A stretch of DNA of 64,000 nt from assembly GCF_031626875.1 (NCBI RefSeq), contig NZ_JANDMF010000022.1:1-64000 (forward strand), read 5' to 3'. This document shows positions 46,075 to 54,727 of this stretch, piece after piece. Position 1 is the stretch's first letter. Every line of letters starts with the position of its first letter. Both the position numbers and the translations under genes were made by a program. Origin of the DNA: Clostridium sp031626875. Its GTDB lineage: Bacteria > Bacillota > Clostridia > Clostridiales > Clostridiaceae. Below the pieces are notes generated by a model that worked only from the letters and a program-made list of their open reading frames with translations, searched no databases and was not told the origin of the DNA.

Positions 46075-46917
46075 ATGAGTAGTTTTATAAATTTGAAAAA
46101 GTATTTATCTATAGGTGATTTTTCTAAATTATCTGGTATAAGCAGAAAAAATCTAATCTATTATGATGATATAGGCCTATTAAAACCTGCATTAGTAAAA
46201 GAAAATGGATATAGATATTATTCATATAGTCAATTAGATCTGGTGAGTATAATCTTATTTTTAAAAGATTTAGATGTTCCATTAAAAGACATAAAAAGTT
46301 ATATAGAAAATATATCTCACTATAATCTAATTCAATTAATTAGCCATCAAAGAGATAAAATATTTGAAGAACTTAATAGGTTAAATCAAATGAATTATAT
46401 TATAGAACAGAGAACTAAAAATATAGCTATGATGTCTAATGTTAATTATAATGATGTATTTTTAGAAAATTGTGAAGAAGAAGCTTTGTTCTTAAGCCCT
46501 GATTTTACTTTTTCTACTTCTGATATTGATCTTGAAGAAGACTTTGGTAATTTCCTTGATTATTGTTATAGTAAAAAAATTCTATATGGCTATCCTGTAG
46601 GTGTATGCGGTAAATATAGTGATGTACTTTCTGGCAAACCTCATTTATATAATTATTTTTATAAACTATCTCCCAATATGAAATCAATAGAAAGAACTTT
46701 CAAGCCTTCTGGTCTTTATGTCACAACTTATGATAATAGTTATTTAGCTGAAGACTTTAAGGTTTTTCAGAGGATAGATGATTATATACAAAAAAATAAC
46801 ATTTCTGTATATGGAGCTGTTTATATAGAAAACATATCAGATGAAATGATTACAAAAAGTCCCAATAAATATTTATCAAAAATTTCTGTTCAAGTAACAA
46901 AAGGTGCTAATACTTAA
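46075..46917 (+). CDS. MerR-family transcriptional activator with effector domain
   Basis: About 280 residues. Winged helix at about 10-80 (LSIGDFSKLSGISRKNLIYY, GYRYYSYSQL), coiled coil about 85-120, and a C-terminal effector domain of about 150 residues like the GyrI/BmrR drug-binding fold. The frame opens at GTG 46069, but AGAAGG is eight nt before the ATG at 46075. Divergent from the exporter, it is the evident ligand-activated switch for that pump. Confidence 0.9.
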   Translation: MSSFINLKKYLSIGDFSKLSGISRKNLIYYDDIGLLKPALVKENGYRYYSYSQLDLVSIILFLKDLDVPLKDIKSYIENISHYNLIQLISHQRDKIFEELNRLNQMNYIIEQRTKNIAMMSNVNYNDVFLENCEEEALFLSPDFTFSTSDIDLEEDFGNFLDYCYSKKILYGYPVGVCGKYSDVLSGKPHLYNYFYKLSPNMKSIERTFKPSGLYVTTYDNSYLAEDFKVFQRIDDYIQKNNISVYGAVYIENISDEMITKSPNKYLSKISVQVTKGANT

Positions 46918-46922
46918 ATATA

Positions 46923-46960
46923 AAAAAATACATACTCTCTTGTAAGGGTATGTATTTTTT
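46923..46960. terminator. Bidirectional terminator between merR and the kinase gene
   Basis: AAAAAATACATAC / GTATGTATTTTTT stem of 13 bp plus three more pairs, 6-nt loop, with A's on the left and T's on the right. Confidence 0.9.
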
Positions 46961-46981
46961 CATATTTACTACTATTTGTTA

Positions 46982-48316
46982 TTATTCATTTAATTTTCTT
47001 AGTTTATCTAGTTTTATCTTTAAAGTTATCTGTACTACAAATTTATTTTCTGTTTTTACTGCATTAAATTCACCTTTATGCATTTCAATAATCTTTTTAC
47101 ATGTTTTAAGTCCTATTCCTGTACTTTCTGCTAACTTCAAATTATTTAATTGATTTTCTATAGAAATGAATACTTTTTCATTTTTGATGTAATATTCTAC
47201 TTGAATTACTTTAGATTTATCAGCATATTTGTAAATATTAGAAAAAATATTATCAAAAACCCTTTGTATTGAAATTAAATTTACATCTAAATAAAATGGT
47301 TCATAACAAAAATTTGCATTAATTACAAAACCTTTTTCCTCTAGCATAAAAATTTGCTCTTGCATTATTTGTTCTAATAATTCATTTCCATTAAATATTT
47401 CTAATTTCATATCATCATTAGTGTTAAAAACTATAAAATACTCAAATAATTTATCTGATAGATGTTTAATTTGATAAGCTTTTTCTCTACTGTTATGGAT
47501 ATATTGCTTAAGTATTTCTTCTGTTTTATATTTTTTATATTCTATAATGTCTAAATATCCAACTAATGCTGTAAGTGGTGTCCTTAAATCATGAGACATT
47601 GCTGTGATTAATTCACTGTTTGCTAATCTTGCTTTATCTTCATTTTCTAATCTTTCTATAAAGGATTTTCTCATTTCATTAATACTTTGTGCTAGTGAAG
47701 AAAGTTCGTCGTTACCATCTATGGTAATTTGATAAGCCAACTCTCCACCTTCCAATATTTGTATTTCTTTTTCAAGTTGTCCAATATATGTTATTTTTCT
47801 ATTGATAAAAAATAACATTAGAATTATAAAACATAACAATGATATTATAACGCCAATAAAAGCTACAATATAATAATATTTATATTCAAAAAAGCATTCC
47901 ATATACATTTTTGCATTTGTATCTGAAAATGATATATCTTCCAAAGTATTGTTTGGAATAATTGGACTTTCTTTATATTTTTCATAATTTGTTGCAATAT
48001 TATCTCTATCTGAATTATAAACTAAATTATTGCCTTCATAAATATAAATATCTATATACTTATATTTACGAATCCAACTCTCCATTTTATCATAATCATT
48101 TATTGCTAAATTATTTTCTGATACATATGTTTTAAACGCTGATATAGTTTGCCTTTTTTGATTTTCTAAAAAGGACGTTTTATCAAAATATTTATCTAAT
48201 AAACTTTCACCTATCATTTGCAATAAGAAGAATATACAAACAGAAATAATAAATGAAAGTATTAATACTACTATTAATTTAACTTCCAATTTAGTTGATA
48301 AGAATTTTCTATTCAA
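46982..48316 (-). CDS. Sensor histidine kinase
   Basis: 444 residues: transmembrane helices at about 11-36 and 148-172 enclosing an outer sensor loop of about 110 residues, HAMP about 173-225, phospho-acceptor His242 in AMSHDLRTPL, and an ATPase domain with the G box STGIGLKTCKKI. TTG start with GGGG sites inside the end of the regulator gene (8-nt overlap). Partner of the OmpR-type regulator next to it; ligand unknown. Confidence 0.92.
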   Translation of the reverse strand: MNRKFLSTKLEVKLIVVLILSFIISVCIFFLLQMIGESLLDKYFDKTSFLENQKRQTISAFKTYVSENNLAINDYDKMESWIRKYKYIDIYIYEGNNLVYNSDRDNIATNYEKYKESPIIPNNTLEDISFSDTNAKMYMECFFEYKYYYIVAFIGVIISLLCFIILMLFFINRKITYIGQLEKEIQILEGGELAYQITIDGNDELSSLAQSINEMRKSFIERLENEDKARLANSELITAMSHDLRTPLTALVGYLDIIEYKKYKTEEILKQYIHNSREKAYQIKHLSDKLFEYFIVFNTNDDMKLEIFNGNELLEQIMQEQIFMLEEKGFVINANFCYEPFYLDVNLISIQRVFDNIFSNIYKYADKSKVIQVEYYIKNEKVFISIENQLNNLKLAESTGIGLKTCKKIIEMHKGEFNAVKTENKFVVQITLKIKLDKLRKLNE

Positions 48317-49007
48317 TTCTATACCCCTTTCCCCAAAATGTTTTTATATATTTGGGGTTTTGTGGATCTGGTTCTATTTTACTTCTTAAGTTTCTTATAT
48401 GAACCATAACTGTATTATTGCAAGAATAAAAATAAGGCTCTTTCCAAACACTTTCATATAAGTTTTGTGCTGAGAATATTTTTTTTCGATTTTTAGCCAT
48501 TAACAAAAGAATGTTATATTCAATTTCAGTTAGTATAACCTCTTTTTCATCTATATAAACTTCAGTTGAAGTTGTATTTATTTTCAATCCATCTAAAATA
48601 ATCAAACCTGTTAAATCATTTTTTTCCTTCCCTTTATATATATAATATCTTCTAAGCAACGCTTTAACTCTTGATACTAATTCTGCATATGAAAACGGCT
48701 TTGATAGAAAGTCATCACTTCCTACAGAAAATCCCATGCATTTATCTGAATCTTGAGATTTAGCTGTTAAAAATAAGATTGGAGCACTTGTTTTTTCCCT
48801 TATTTCTAAACATGCTTTAAATCCAGATTTTACAGGCATCATTACATCAAGAATTATTAAATCAATACTTTCATCAACTTTGTTTACAGCATCTTGTCCA
48901 TTTATAGCTTCGATTACTTTATAACCTTCACTCTCTAATAAGACACAAACTATTTCTCTTATCTCCTCATTATCATCTGCAATTAAAATCTTCATCATGC
49001 TATTCAT
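48309..49007 (-). CDS. OmpR/PhoB-family response regulator
   Basis: 232 residues, receiver with DD at 11-12 and Asp54 in LDVMMPV, and a C-terminal winged helix ending TFWGKGYRIE. AAAGGGG before the ATG. It shares the regulator-before-kinase order and overlap of the system at 17719-19504, and both have tandem CTTAAG upstream. Divergent from DedA-pssA, which it may control. Confidence 0.93.
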   Translation of the reverse strand: MNSMMKILIADDNEEIREIVCVLLESEGYKVIEAINGQDAVNKVDESIDLIILDVMMPVKSGFKACLEIREKTSAPILFLTAKSQDSDKCMGFSVGSDDFLSKPFSYAELVSRVKALLRRYYIYKGKEKNDLTGLIILDGLKINTTSTEVYIDEKEVILTEIEYNILLLMAKNRKKIFSAQNLYESVWKEPYFYSCNNTVMVHIRNLRSKIEPDPQNPKYIKTFWGKGYRIE

Positions 49008-49068
49008 TAAACCCCTTTCATTTATTATTAGTATATAATGTGATATTTTTTAAATCTATAGCATTTGT

Positions 49069-49111
49069 TTGACTTAAGAATTCTTAAGATTCTATATACG
49101 AGAATCTTAAG
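49069..49111. promoter_or_regulatory. CTTAAG-repeat control region between the two-component operon and DedA-pssA
   Basis: CTTAAG occurs at 49073, 49083 (10 bp apart) and 49106. CTTAAGATTCT at 49083-49093 and AGAATCTTAAG at 49101-49111 form a perfect 11-bp inverted repeat. On the plus strand TTGACT at 49069 and TATATA at 49093 (18-nt spacer) make a promoter for DedA with the repeats in its spacer. A weak minus-strand -10 (TATACT, 49030-49035) may serve the regulator gene. Confidence 0.55.
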
Positions 49112-49161
49112 ATGTTATCAATAAACTATTAACTTAGAAACAACTTAGTGGAAAGGAATAA

Positions 49162-49863
49162 ATGATTGTGGAAAAGCAAAAAAAATTATTAATTATAAAA
49201 TTATCACTAGTACTATTTGGGATAGTGATGCTTGCATTAGCATTTAAATATTTACCATATTTTCTTGAAATAACCGTATCACTAGATAAATTTAGTAATT
49301 ATATACTTTCATTAGGTCATCTAGGTTCAATTGTATTGATTCTTTTTCAAACTTTACAAACAATAATTGCACCTATTCCAGGCGAAATAATTCAAGCTGC
49401 TGGTGGATATATTTATGGTGTACCACTTGGAATGATTTATTCAATATTGGGAATGATGCTTGGTGCTTTTATAGCTTTCTATTTCACCAAACTAATTGGT
49501 GCTTCATTTATAGAAAAATTACTAAAAAAGAAAAACTTTCAATGGATTATAGATATTATGGATAGTAAGAAGTTCTCTATAATCTTATTCATTATTTTTC
49601 TAGTTCCTGGATTACCAAAAGATTTTTTAATATATGTTGCAGGTTTAACACCTATTAAGCCTTCAAAATTCTTTGGGATTTTACTTATTAGCAGATTTCC
49701 TTGGCTTTTAGCTTCAGTAAGTATAGGTTCCAATATTCGTTATGGTAATTATGTATCAACCATAATAATATCACTTATTGCATTAGTGTCCTTTATATTT
49801 GGACTAGTTCATAAAGACAAGCTTATAGGTAAATTTTCAGAAGATAAAAAAATTAATTTATAA
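49162..49863 (+). CDS. DedA / TVP38 (VTT-domain) membrane protein
   Basis: 233 residues, five or six hydrophobic segments. The family signature is IIAPIPGEIIQAAGGYIYG followed by a Gly-rich GMMLGAFIAFYFTKLIG, and a late VPGLPKDFLIYVAGLTP. VTT/DedA proteins are now linked to lipid flipping or membrane homeostasis. GGAAAGG site. It lies 17 nt before a phosphatidylserine-synthase-type gene, supporting a membrane-lipid role. Confidence 0.9.
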   Translation: MIVEKQKKLLIIKLSLVLFGIVMLALAFKYLPYFLEITVSLDKFSNYILSLGHLGSIVLILFQTLQTIIAPIPGEIIQAAGGYIYGVPLGMIYSILGMMLGAFIAFYFTKLIGASFIEKLLKKKNFQWIIDIMDSKKFSIILFIIFLVPGLPKDFLIYVAGLTPIKPSKFFGILLISRFPWLLASVSIGSNIRYGNYVSTIIISLIALVSFIFGLVHKDKLIGKFSEDKKINL

Positions 49864-49880
49864 ATATAAGGAGTAAATAC

Positions 49881-50399
49881 ATGATAAAAAAGTTTATACC
49901 CAATATACTAACATTTATTAATTTATCATTTGGAGTTCTTTCAATAATAGAAATCATGAATAAAGATTTTTTTATGGCTGCTATATTTATAATTATTGCT
50001 GCTTTAATAGATAGATATGATGGTAGAATTGCTAGATTATTAAATGTATCTAGCGAATTAGGAAAAGAATTGGATTCTTTAGCAGATTTAGTTTCATTTG
50101 GAGTTGCACCTGCTCTATTAACTTTTGTCAAATATAATTTTTCCAATTTTGATTTTAAAATAGCTGGTATCGTTTTTCTACTATTCTATATTATTTGTGG
50201 CTGTTATAGATTAGCAAAGTATAATTTGAATGACTTTGATGGTATTTTTAATGGAATCCCTATAACTATTGCGGGTTCACTTCTTGCATTATTTGCTTTA
50301 AGTGTGCCTAGTAATAATTTTTCTATATTTTTGTCAATGCTTTTAATTATATTTCTTGCTTATCTTATGGTCTCAAAATTTAAATTCAAAAAATTCTAA
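49881..50399 (+). CDS. pssA: CDP-alcohol phosphatidyltransferase, PssA type
   Basis: 172 residues with the full CDP-alcohol phosphotransferase motif D-x2-D-G-x2-A-R-x8-G-x3-D-x3-D, visible as DRYDGRIAR ... GKELDSLAD at about 41-66. IPNILTFINLSFGVLSI at the start and the short length suit CDP-diacylglycerol-serine O-phosphatidyltransferases of Firmicutes. It makes phosphatidylserine at the membrane. AAGGAG site; operon with DedA. No psd gene follows, so decarboxylation must be encoded elsewhere. Confidence 0.88.
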   Translation: MIKKFIPNILTFINLSFGVLSIIEIMNKDFFMAAIFIIIAALIDRYDGRIARLLNVSSELGKELDSLADLVSFGVAPALLTFVKYNFSNFDFKIAGIVFLLFYIICGCYRLAKYNLNDFDGIFNGIPITIAGSLLALFALSVPSNNFSIFLSMLLIIFLAYLMVSKFKFKKF

Positions 50400-50423
50400 G
50401 TTTAAATAAATTTAATACAAAAG

Positions 50424-50467
50424 AGCCTCAAACTTTTTTTCTATAGAAAAAACATTAGTTTGAGGCT
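50424..50467. terminator. Terminator hairpin between pssA and the OYE-type gene
   Basis: AGCCTCAAACT / AGTTTGAGGCT stem (11 bp) with an inner TTTTTTCTATAGAAAAAA dyad, between convergent genes. Stem is strong, U-tracts are modest on both sides. Confidence 0.7.
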
Positions 50468-50517
50468 TCAACTTTACTTATAAAAAACAACTTTCTACTT
50501 TAATCAAAATTTCAACA

Positions 50518-52467
50518 TTAGATATCAAGTCCTGCATGATGTCCTTGATATACTGCTGTTGTTATTGTAGATGGACGTACACAATCTCCTATTTCTCTAA
50601 CAAAAGGTGCACAATCTATTAATTCTTCTACTACATTTCTTCTTGCTCTTTGTCCAAGTGCACAAATTACTGAAGTACCTGGTACAAGATATTCTTTTCC
50701 ATCCACATCAGCACAAAGAACTCCTTTTTCTGTTACTTTTAACCCTTTATATTCTGTATGGACATGAATATTCCTCTTTTCTATTTCTGCTAATAGAATT
50801 GGTCTGTGTCTAATGTTAGCATCTGGAGCAAGTTCAGCTCTCATTTCTACTAAATGTACATTTTTACCTTCTTGTGCAAGATGTATTGCTGCTTCACATC
50901 CTGCAAGGCCTCCTCCAAGAACTATTACCTCATTACCAACCTTATCTTTTTCTAAATAGTAATCATTAACAACTACTACATTATCGCCATTTAAACCTGG
51001 AATTGGGGGAACAAGGGCTTCTGAACCAACAGCTATAATTAATGCATCAACATTTTCATTTTCTACATATTTCTTAGTAACAGTTGTATTTAAACGTATA
51101 TCTACACCTGCATCCTTTGCTAATTTACCAAGAGTAACACCTAACTCGTACATTTCATACTTAAATGGAATTCCTTGCTCTCCTTTTAGTATTCCACCTA
51201 GCTCATCAGATTTTTCACAAAGTATAACTTTATGTCCACGTTTTGCAGCAGTAATAGCTGCTTGTAATCCTCCTGGTCCACCACCAGCTACAAGAACTTT
51301 ATGGGAAGTAGCTGCAGGAATAATTTCTGTTCCATCTAATTCACGTCCAATTAATGGATTAACTGTACAACGTCTTGTAGATGTTGCAGCACGTTCTGCC
51401 ATACAGGTAAAGCATCTTAGACATTTTATAATATCCTTATCTTGATTACTCATAATTTTTTGTGGAAGTTTATGATCAGCTAAAAGCGCACGTGCCATTT
51501 CAACAACATCAGCCTTACCACTTGCTATAATTTCTTCCATCATCTCTGGATCATTTAATGCCCCAATTGTTGCTACTGGAACACTTACATGCTTTTTAAT
51601 TTCTGCTGCAAGATAAACATTACAACCATGATCAACAAACATAGAAGGATGTGTTATACCAAATCCTCTTTGATAAGTTCCAGCAGATACATGAAGTAAA
51701 TCAACTCTTGATTCTATTAATTTAGCAATTTCAACTCCTTCTGAAAGATCATATCCACCTTCAAATAATTCAGAACCACTCATTCTAAATTCTATTGGGA
51801 AATCAGGTCCAACAGCTTTACGAACGCTATCAAGAACTTCTTGTGCCAAACGAACCCTATTTTCTAATGAACCACCATACTTATCTGTTCTCTTATTAAA
51901 ATAAGGTGATAGGAATTGATTTATAAGCCACCCATGTCCACCATGTATCATAACCATTTCAAATCCTGCTCTTTTAGCTAATGCAGCAGTATCTCCATAC
52001 GCTTCTACTATGTCATCTATTAATTCTTGAGTAAGCTCTTTCACTTCGCGACCATCTGGACGAACTCCAGCACTTGGCCCCCATTGAGCTAGTCCTTCTT
52101 TTTTATTCTTATCAGTTAAATAAGTTCCAGCATATTGCCCTGAATGAGACAATTCTACACTTGCAATTGCACCATGACGGCGAATAGCATCTGCAGTATA
52201 TGTAAAACTTGCAAGTGAACCTACAGTTTCTAAATCTAAATGATACATATGCGATGCTTCTGTTTGTGGGTGAACTACACATTCACTAACAGTAACTGAA
52301 GCTGCTCCACCTTTAGCCCTTAACTCGTAAAAAGCTGTAGATGCTGGACCAATAGTGCAGTCAGCTGTAATATCTGTTCCTCCCATTGGTGCAGAAAACA
52401 TTCTATTTCTAAAAGTTACACCTCCAATTTTAATTGATTTGCATAAGTTTGGATATTTTCTTTCCAT
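50518..52467 (-). CDS. OYE-family NADH:flavin oxidoreductase / enoate-reductase-like enzyme
   Basis: 649 residues. FMN-binding OYE barrel (about 1-340, with RNRMFSAPMGG and MIHGGHGWLINQFLSPYFN), a 4Fe-4S segment CLRCFTCMAERAA...RRC, then FAD (VLVAGGGPGGLQAAITAA) and NAD(P)H (VIVLGGGLAGCEAA) domains. This is the architecture of 2-enoate reductase, dienoyl-CoA reductase and BaiCD: electrons go NADH to FAD to Fe-S to FMN, then to an activated C=C. AAAGGAG site. Next to an MFS gene and a PadR regulator; two Rex-like boxes lie upstream. Substrate not readable; a plant phenylpropenoid or chalcone is my inference. Confidence 0.9.
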   Translation of the reverse strand: MERKYPNLCKSIKIGGVTFRNRMFSAPMGGTDITADCTIGPASTAFYELRAKGGAASVTVSECVVHPQTEASHMYHLDLETVGSLASFTYTADAIRRHGAIASVELSHSGQYAGTYLTDKNKKEGLAQWGPSAGVRPDGREVKELTQELIDDIVEAYGDTAALAKRAGFEMVMIHGGHGWLINQFLSPYFNKRTDKYGGSLENRVRLAQEVLDSVRKAVGPDFPIEFRMSGSELFEGGYDLSEGVEIAKLIESRVDLLHVSAGTYQRGFGITHPSMFVDHGCNVYLAAEIKKHVSVPVATIGALNDPEMMEEIIASGKADVVEMARALLADHKLPQKIMSNQDKDIIKCLRCFTCMAERAATSTRRCTVNPLIGRELDGTEIIPAATSHKVLVAGGGPGGLQAAITAAKRGHKVILCEKSDELGGILKGEQGIPFKYEMYELGVTLGKLAKDAGVDIRLNTTVTKKYVENENVDALIIAVGSEALVPPIPGLNGDNVVVVNDYYLEKDKVGNEVIVLGGGLAGCEAAIHLAQEGKNVHLVEMRAELAPDANIRHRPILLAEIEKRNIHVHTEYKGLKVTEKGVLCADVDGKEYLVPGTSVICALGQRARRNVVEELIDCAPFVREIGDCVRPSTITTAVYQGHHAGLDI

Positions 52468-52521
52468 AATTATAATTCTCCTTTAGTGCTTAATTTATAT
52501 TTATCTTCATATACATACTAC

Positions 52522-52580
52522 TTGTTAAATTATTAACCGTATTCATGTATAATGCTTATTTTCTGTTAAACTATTAACTC
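52522..52580. promoter_or_regulatory. Two Rex-like boxes upstream of the OYE-type gene
   Basis: TTGTTAAATTATTAACCG at 52522-52539 and CTGTTAAACTATTAACTC at 52563-52580 match the Rex consensus TTGTTAANNNNTTAACAA at 12 and 11 of 14 positions, each with a perfect GTTAA-N4-TTAAC core. They are 41 bp apart, four helical turns. Confidence 0.6.
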
Positions 52581-52601
52581 TTTTTTATAGAAACGTAGTT
52601 T

Positions 52602-53858
52602 TTATTTATCTATCTTTAGATTATCTTTTTCCTCTTTATGTACAAAACGATATACAAAAGTTAACCCAAATCCTATAATACAAAAAATTATAGCTATTAA
52701 AAATGCTCTTTGATAACTCTGGTCCACATTAAATATATTTTTCATAACTGTTGGTCCAAAATAACCTGATACTGCAAACCCAATAAACATTATTCCATAA
52801 TTCACACTATTGTGTTTAGTTCCAAATTGGTCTGCAGTAAACCCAGGAAAAACTCCCATAAATGCTCCAAAGGATACACCTATACTTATAATGCCTATAT
52901 AAAATTTTGTTACATCTCCTTGTCCTGAAAAATATAAGCATCCGAGCCCAGCAATCGCAATAATAAATGCAACTGCAAGAGTATTAATTCTACCTATTTT
53001 ATCTGAAACATAACCTGCAGCAATACGTCCTCCTGTATTAAATAATGCTAAAACAGAGACTACAGTGGTCGCGGCTGCAACTGGCATTCCAATCATTCCT
53101 TGTGCTAAAGGAGATGTCATAGCAGAACACATCAGTCCATAGAATGCACCACATAATAATACTAAGATCATTACATAGAAAATAGGACTTGTTAACATTC
53201 CTTTCCAATCTTTTTCATTCTGACTCAATTTATTTCCTTGAGAATTTGATGGTGTCCACCCTTCAGGAATAAAGCCTTCTGGACATTTATCAATAAAGAA
53301 TGAGCAAACACATACAACACTTAAAAATATAGCACCTATAATCTTAAATGCTATTGTTACCCCCAAATTATTAATCAATATATTTGCAACTGGTGGTACT
53401 ATTACTGAACTAAATCCATAACAAGCAGTTGTAATACCTCCGACAAATCCACGCTTGTCCGGAAAAAATTTTATTGAATTACTAATTGTACATCCGTAAA
53501 CCATTCCAATTCCAAGACCAGTAATAATTCCATATGCCACTACCAACATTCCTAATCCTGTTGCAAAACCTGATAAAATCATACCTCCACCAAAAAGTAT
53601 TCCTCCAAAAAAGATAACTTTTTTAGGACCAAAAACATCATTAATTCTTCCACCTGATATCATTGTTATAGGTCCAACAGAATTGGTAACAGTGAAAACA
53701 ATCGCTAAAGTTCCTGCAGTCAATGTAACACCAGTGATTTCACTCAAATAACTTGCCATAGGCGCTGCAAAAACACTCCAAGCATACATCGAACCAATGC
53801 ACAAATTAATAAAACAACTTGCAATTAAAATAATCCATCTTTTTTTCGTTAGTTCCAT
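52602..53858 (-). CDS. OFA-family MFS transporter
   Basis: 418 residues, twelve hydrophobic segments, with the start RWIILIASCFINLCIGSMYAW-type region typical of the oxalate/formate antiporter (OFA) family and GRINDVFGPKK between helices 2 and 3. OFA members carry monocarboxylates such as lactate, oxalate or formate. It is 134 nt upstream of the OYE-type gene and divergent from padR, so import of an aromatic or unsaturated acid, or export of the reduced acid, is plausible. Confidence 0.87.
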   Translation of the reverse strand: MELTKKRWIILIASCFINLCIGSMYAWSVFAAPMASYLSEITGVTLTAGTLAIVFTVTNSVGPITMISGGRINDVFGPKKVIFFGGILFGGGMILSGFATGLGMLVVAYGIITGLGIGMVYGCTISNSIKFFPDKRGFVGGITTACYGFSSVIVPPVANILINNLGVTIAFKIIGAIFLSVVCVCSFFIDKCPEGFIPEGWTPSNSQGNKLSQNEKDWKGMLTSPIFYVMILVLLCGAFYGLMCSAMTSPLAQGMIGMPVAAATTVVSVLALFNTGGRIAAGYVSDKIGRINTLAVAFIIAIAGLGCLYFSGQGDVTKFYIGIISIGVSFGAFMGVFPGFTADQFGTKHNSVNYGIMFIGFAVSGYFGPTVMKNIFNVDQSYQRAFLIAIIFCIIGFGLTFVYRFVHKEEKDNLKIDK

Positions 53859-53880
53859 AAATATCTTTCATACCTTTCTT

Positions 53881-53937
53881 TTGTTAATAATATCACAATT
53901 TCCTGCTAATAATATCACAATACAAACATCATGTAAA
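53881..53937 (-). promoter_or_regulatory. Promoter of the MFS gene with repeated operator
   Basis: Minus strand TTTACA (53932-53937), 17 nt, TATTAT (53909-53914) with TGA before it (extended -10). A perfect 15-bp direct repeat TAATAATATCACAAT occurs at 53885-53899 and 53907-53921, over the -10 and just past the start. Read as TTGTTAATAATATCACAA, the first copy matches the Rex consensus at 12 of 14 positions and the second at 10. Confidence 0.6.
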
Positions 53938-53940
53938 TAT

Positions 53941-54009
53941 AAATATATAAATATTTATATATTTTATTTTATATGTTTATTTTTTATAACATATTTACTA
54001 TGATATAAT
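53941..54009 (+). promoter_or_regulatory. padR promoter with palindromes
   Basis: Extended -10 TGATATAAT at 54001-54009. A 24-bp perfect AT palindrome lies at 53941-53964, and ATATGTT-N10-AACATAT at 53971-53994 covers the -35 position. The latter resembles the ATGT...ACAT dyads bound by PadR repressors, which fits autorepression. Confidence 0.5.
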
Positions 54010-54139
54010 TAAATATACATAATAACTTTATATATTTTTTAACATTACATTTATAATTATGATAATATTTAATGTGGTCGTATTTATGAGATTTGTCATA
54101 ATTCATAATAAATAAAGTATTACCGAAAGAGGTGCATTT

Positions 54140-54685
54140 GTGAGAACACTTAAATTTGCAATTTTAGGCCTATTAAACAGAAGTCCTATGACAGGTTATG
54201 ATATAGGAAAGGAATTTAATTTTCAATTAGTCGAATTTTGGAGTGCAAAGCACAGCCAAATATACCCAGAATTAAAAAAATTAGTTACCGAAAAACTTAT
54301 AGTATATAATATCGAAATTAGTGGAGATGTATTAGAAAAAAAAGTTTATACTATTACAGAAAAAGGGAAACAAGAATTCTTAAAATGGCTAAAAAAAGAT
54401 GAGCCTATGGAATCCACACCAAAAAATATTTTTCGCCTTAGAATGTATTTTTCAAATAATTTAGATTTAGATACCAGAATTCATTTATTAGAACAACAAT
54501 TAGAACAACATCAAGACAGACTTACCTTTTTATATACACAACTTGATCCATATAATGGTATTCCACCTATTAATAGTGATGCTTTTGGAGATTATCTTGT
54601 TCTAAATGGAGCTATTATAAGAGAAGAATCTAGTATTAAGTGGTTAAACTTGTGCCTTGATTGTTGCAAAAACGGAAAAAAATAG
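54140..54685 (+). CDS. PadR-family transcriptional regulator
   Basis: 181 residues: N-terminal winged helix (FAILGLLNRSPMTGYDIGKE, HSQIYPELKKL) and a C-terminal helical dimerisation domain with coiled-coil LEQQLEQHQDRL, the long PadR subtype. GTG start with AGAGG. PadR proteins often respond to phenolic acids or to drugs. It stands between the OYE/MFS genes and the hydrolase-reductase operon, converging with the latter. Its stop codon lies in the shared terminator stem. Confidence 0.9.
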   Translation: MRTLKFAILGLLNRSPMTGYDIGKEFNFQLVEFWSAKHSQIYPELKKLVTEKLIVYNIEISGDVLEKKVYTITEKGKQEFLKWLKKDEPMESTPKNIFRLRMYFSNNLDLDTRIHLLEQQLEQHQDRLTFLYTQLDPYNGIPPINSDAFGDYLVLNGAIIREESSIKWLNLCLDCCKNGKK

Positions 54686-54710
54686 CAATAAATAATTTTT
54701 TATTGCTATT
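54681..54710. terminator. Shared terminator of padR and the hydrolase-reductase operon
   Basis: AATAGCAATAA / TTATTGCTATT (11 bp). On the minus strand it is followed by TTTTTTT, an excellent terminator 18 nt past the hydrolase stop. On the plus strand the stem overlaps the padR stop. Confidence 0.85.
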
Positions 54711-54727
54711 TATTAAAAACTAAAATT

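Noticed and set aside
49853..50146. Frame antisense to pssA
   Set aside because: Shadow of the CDP-alcohol transferase gene, which has a full catalytic motif and a ribosome site.
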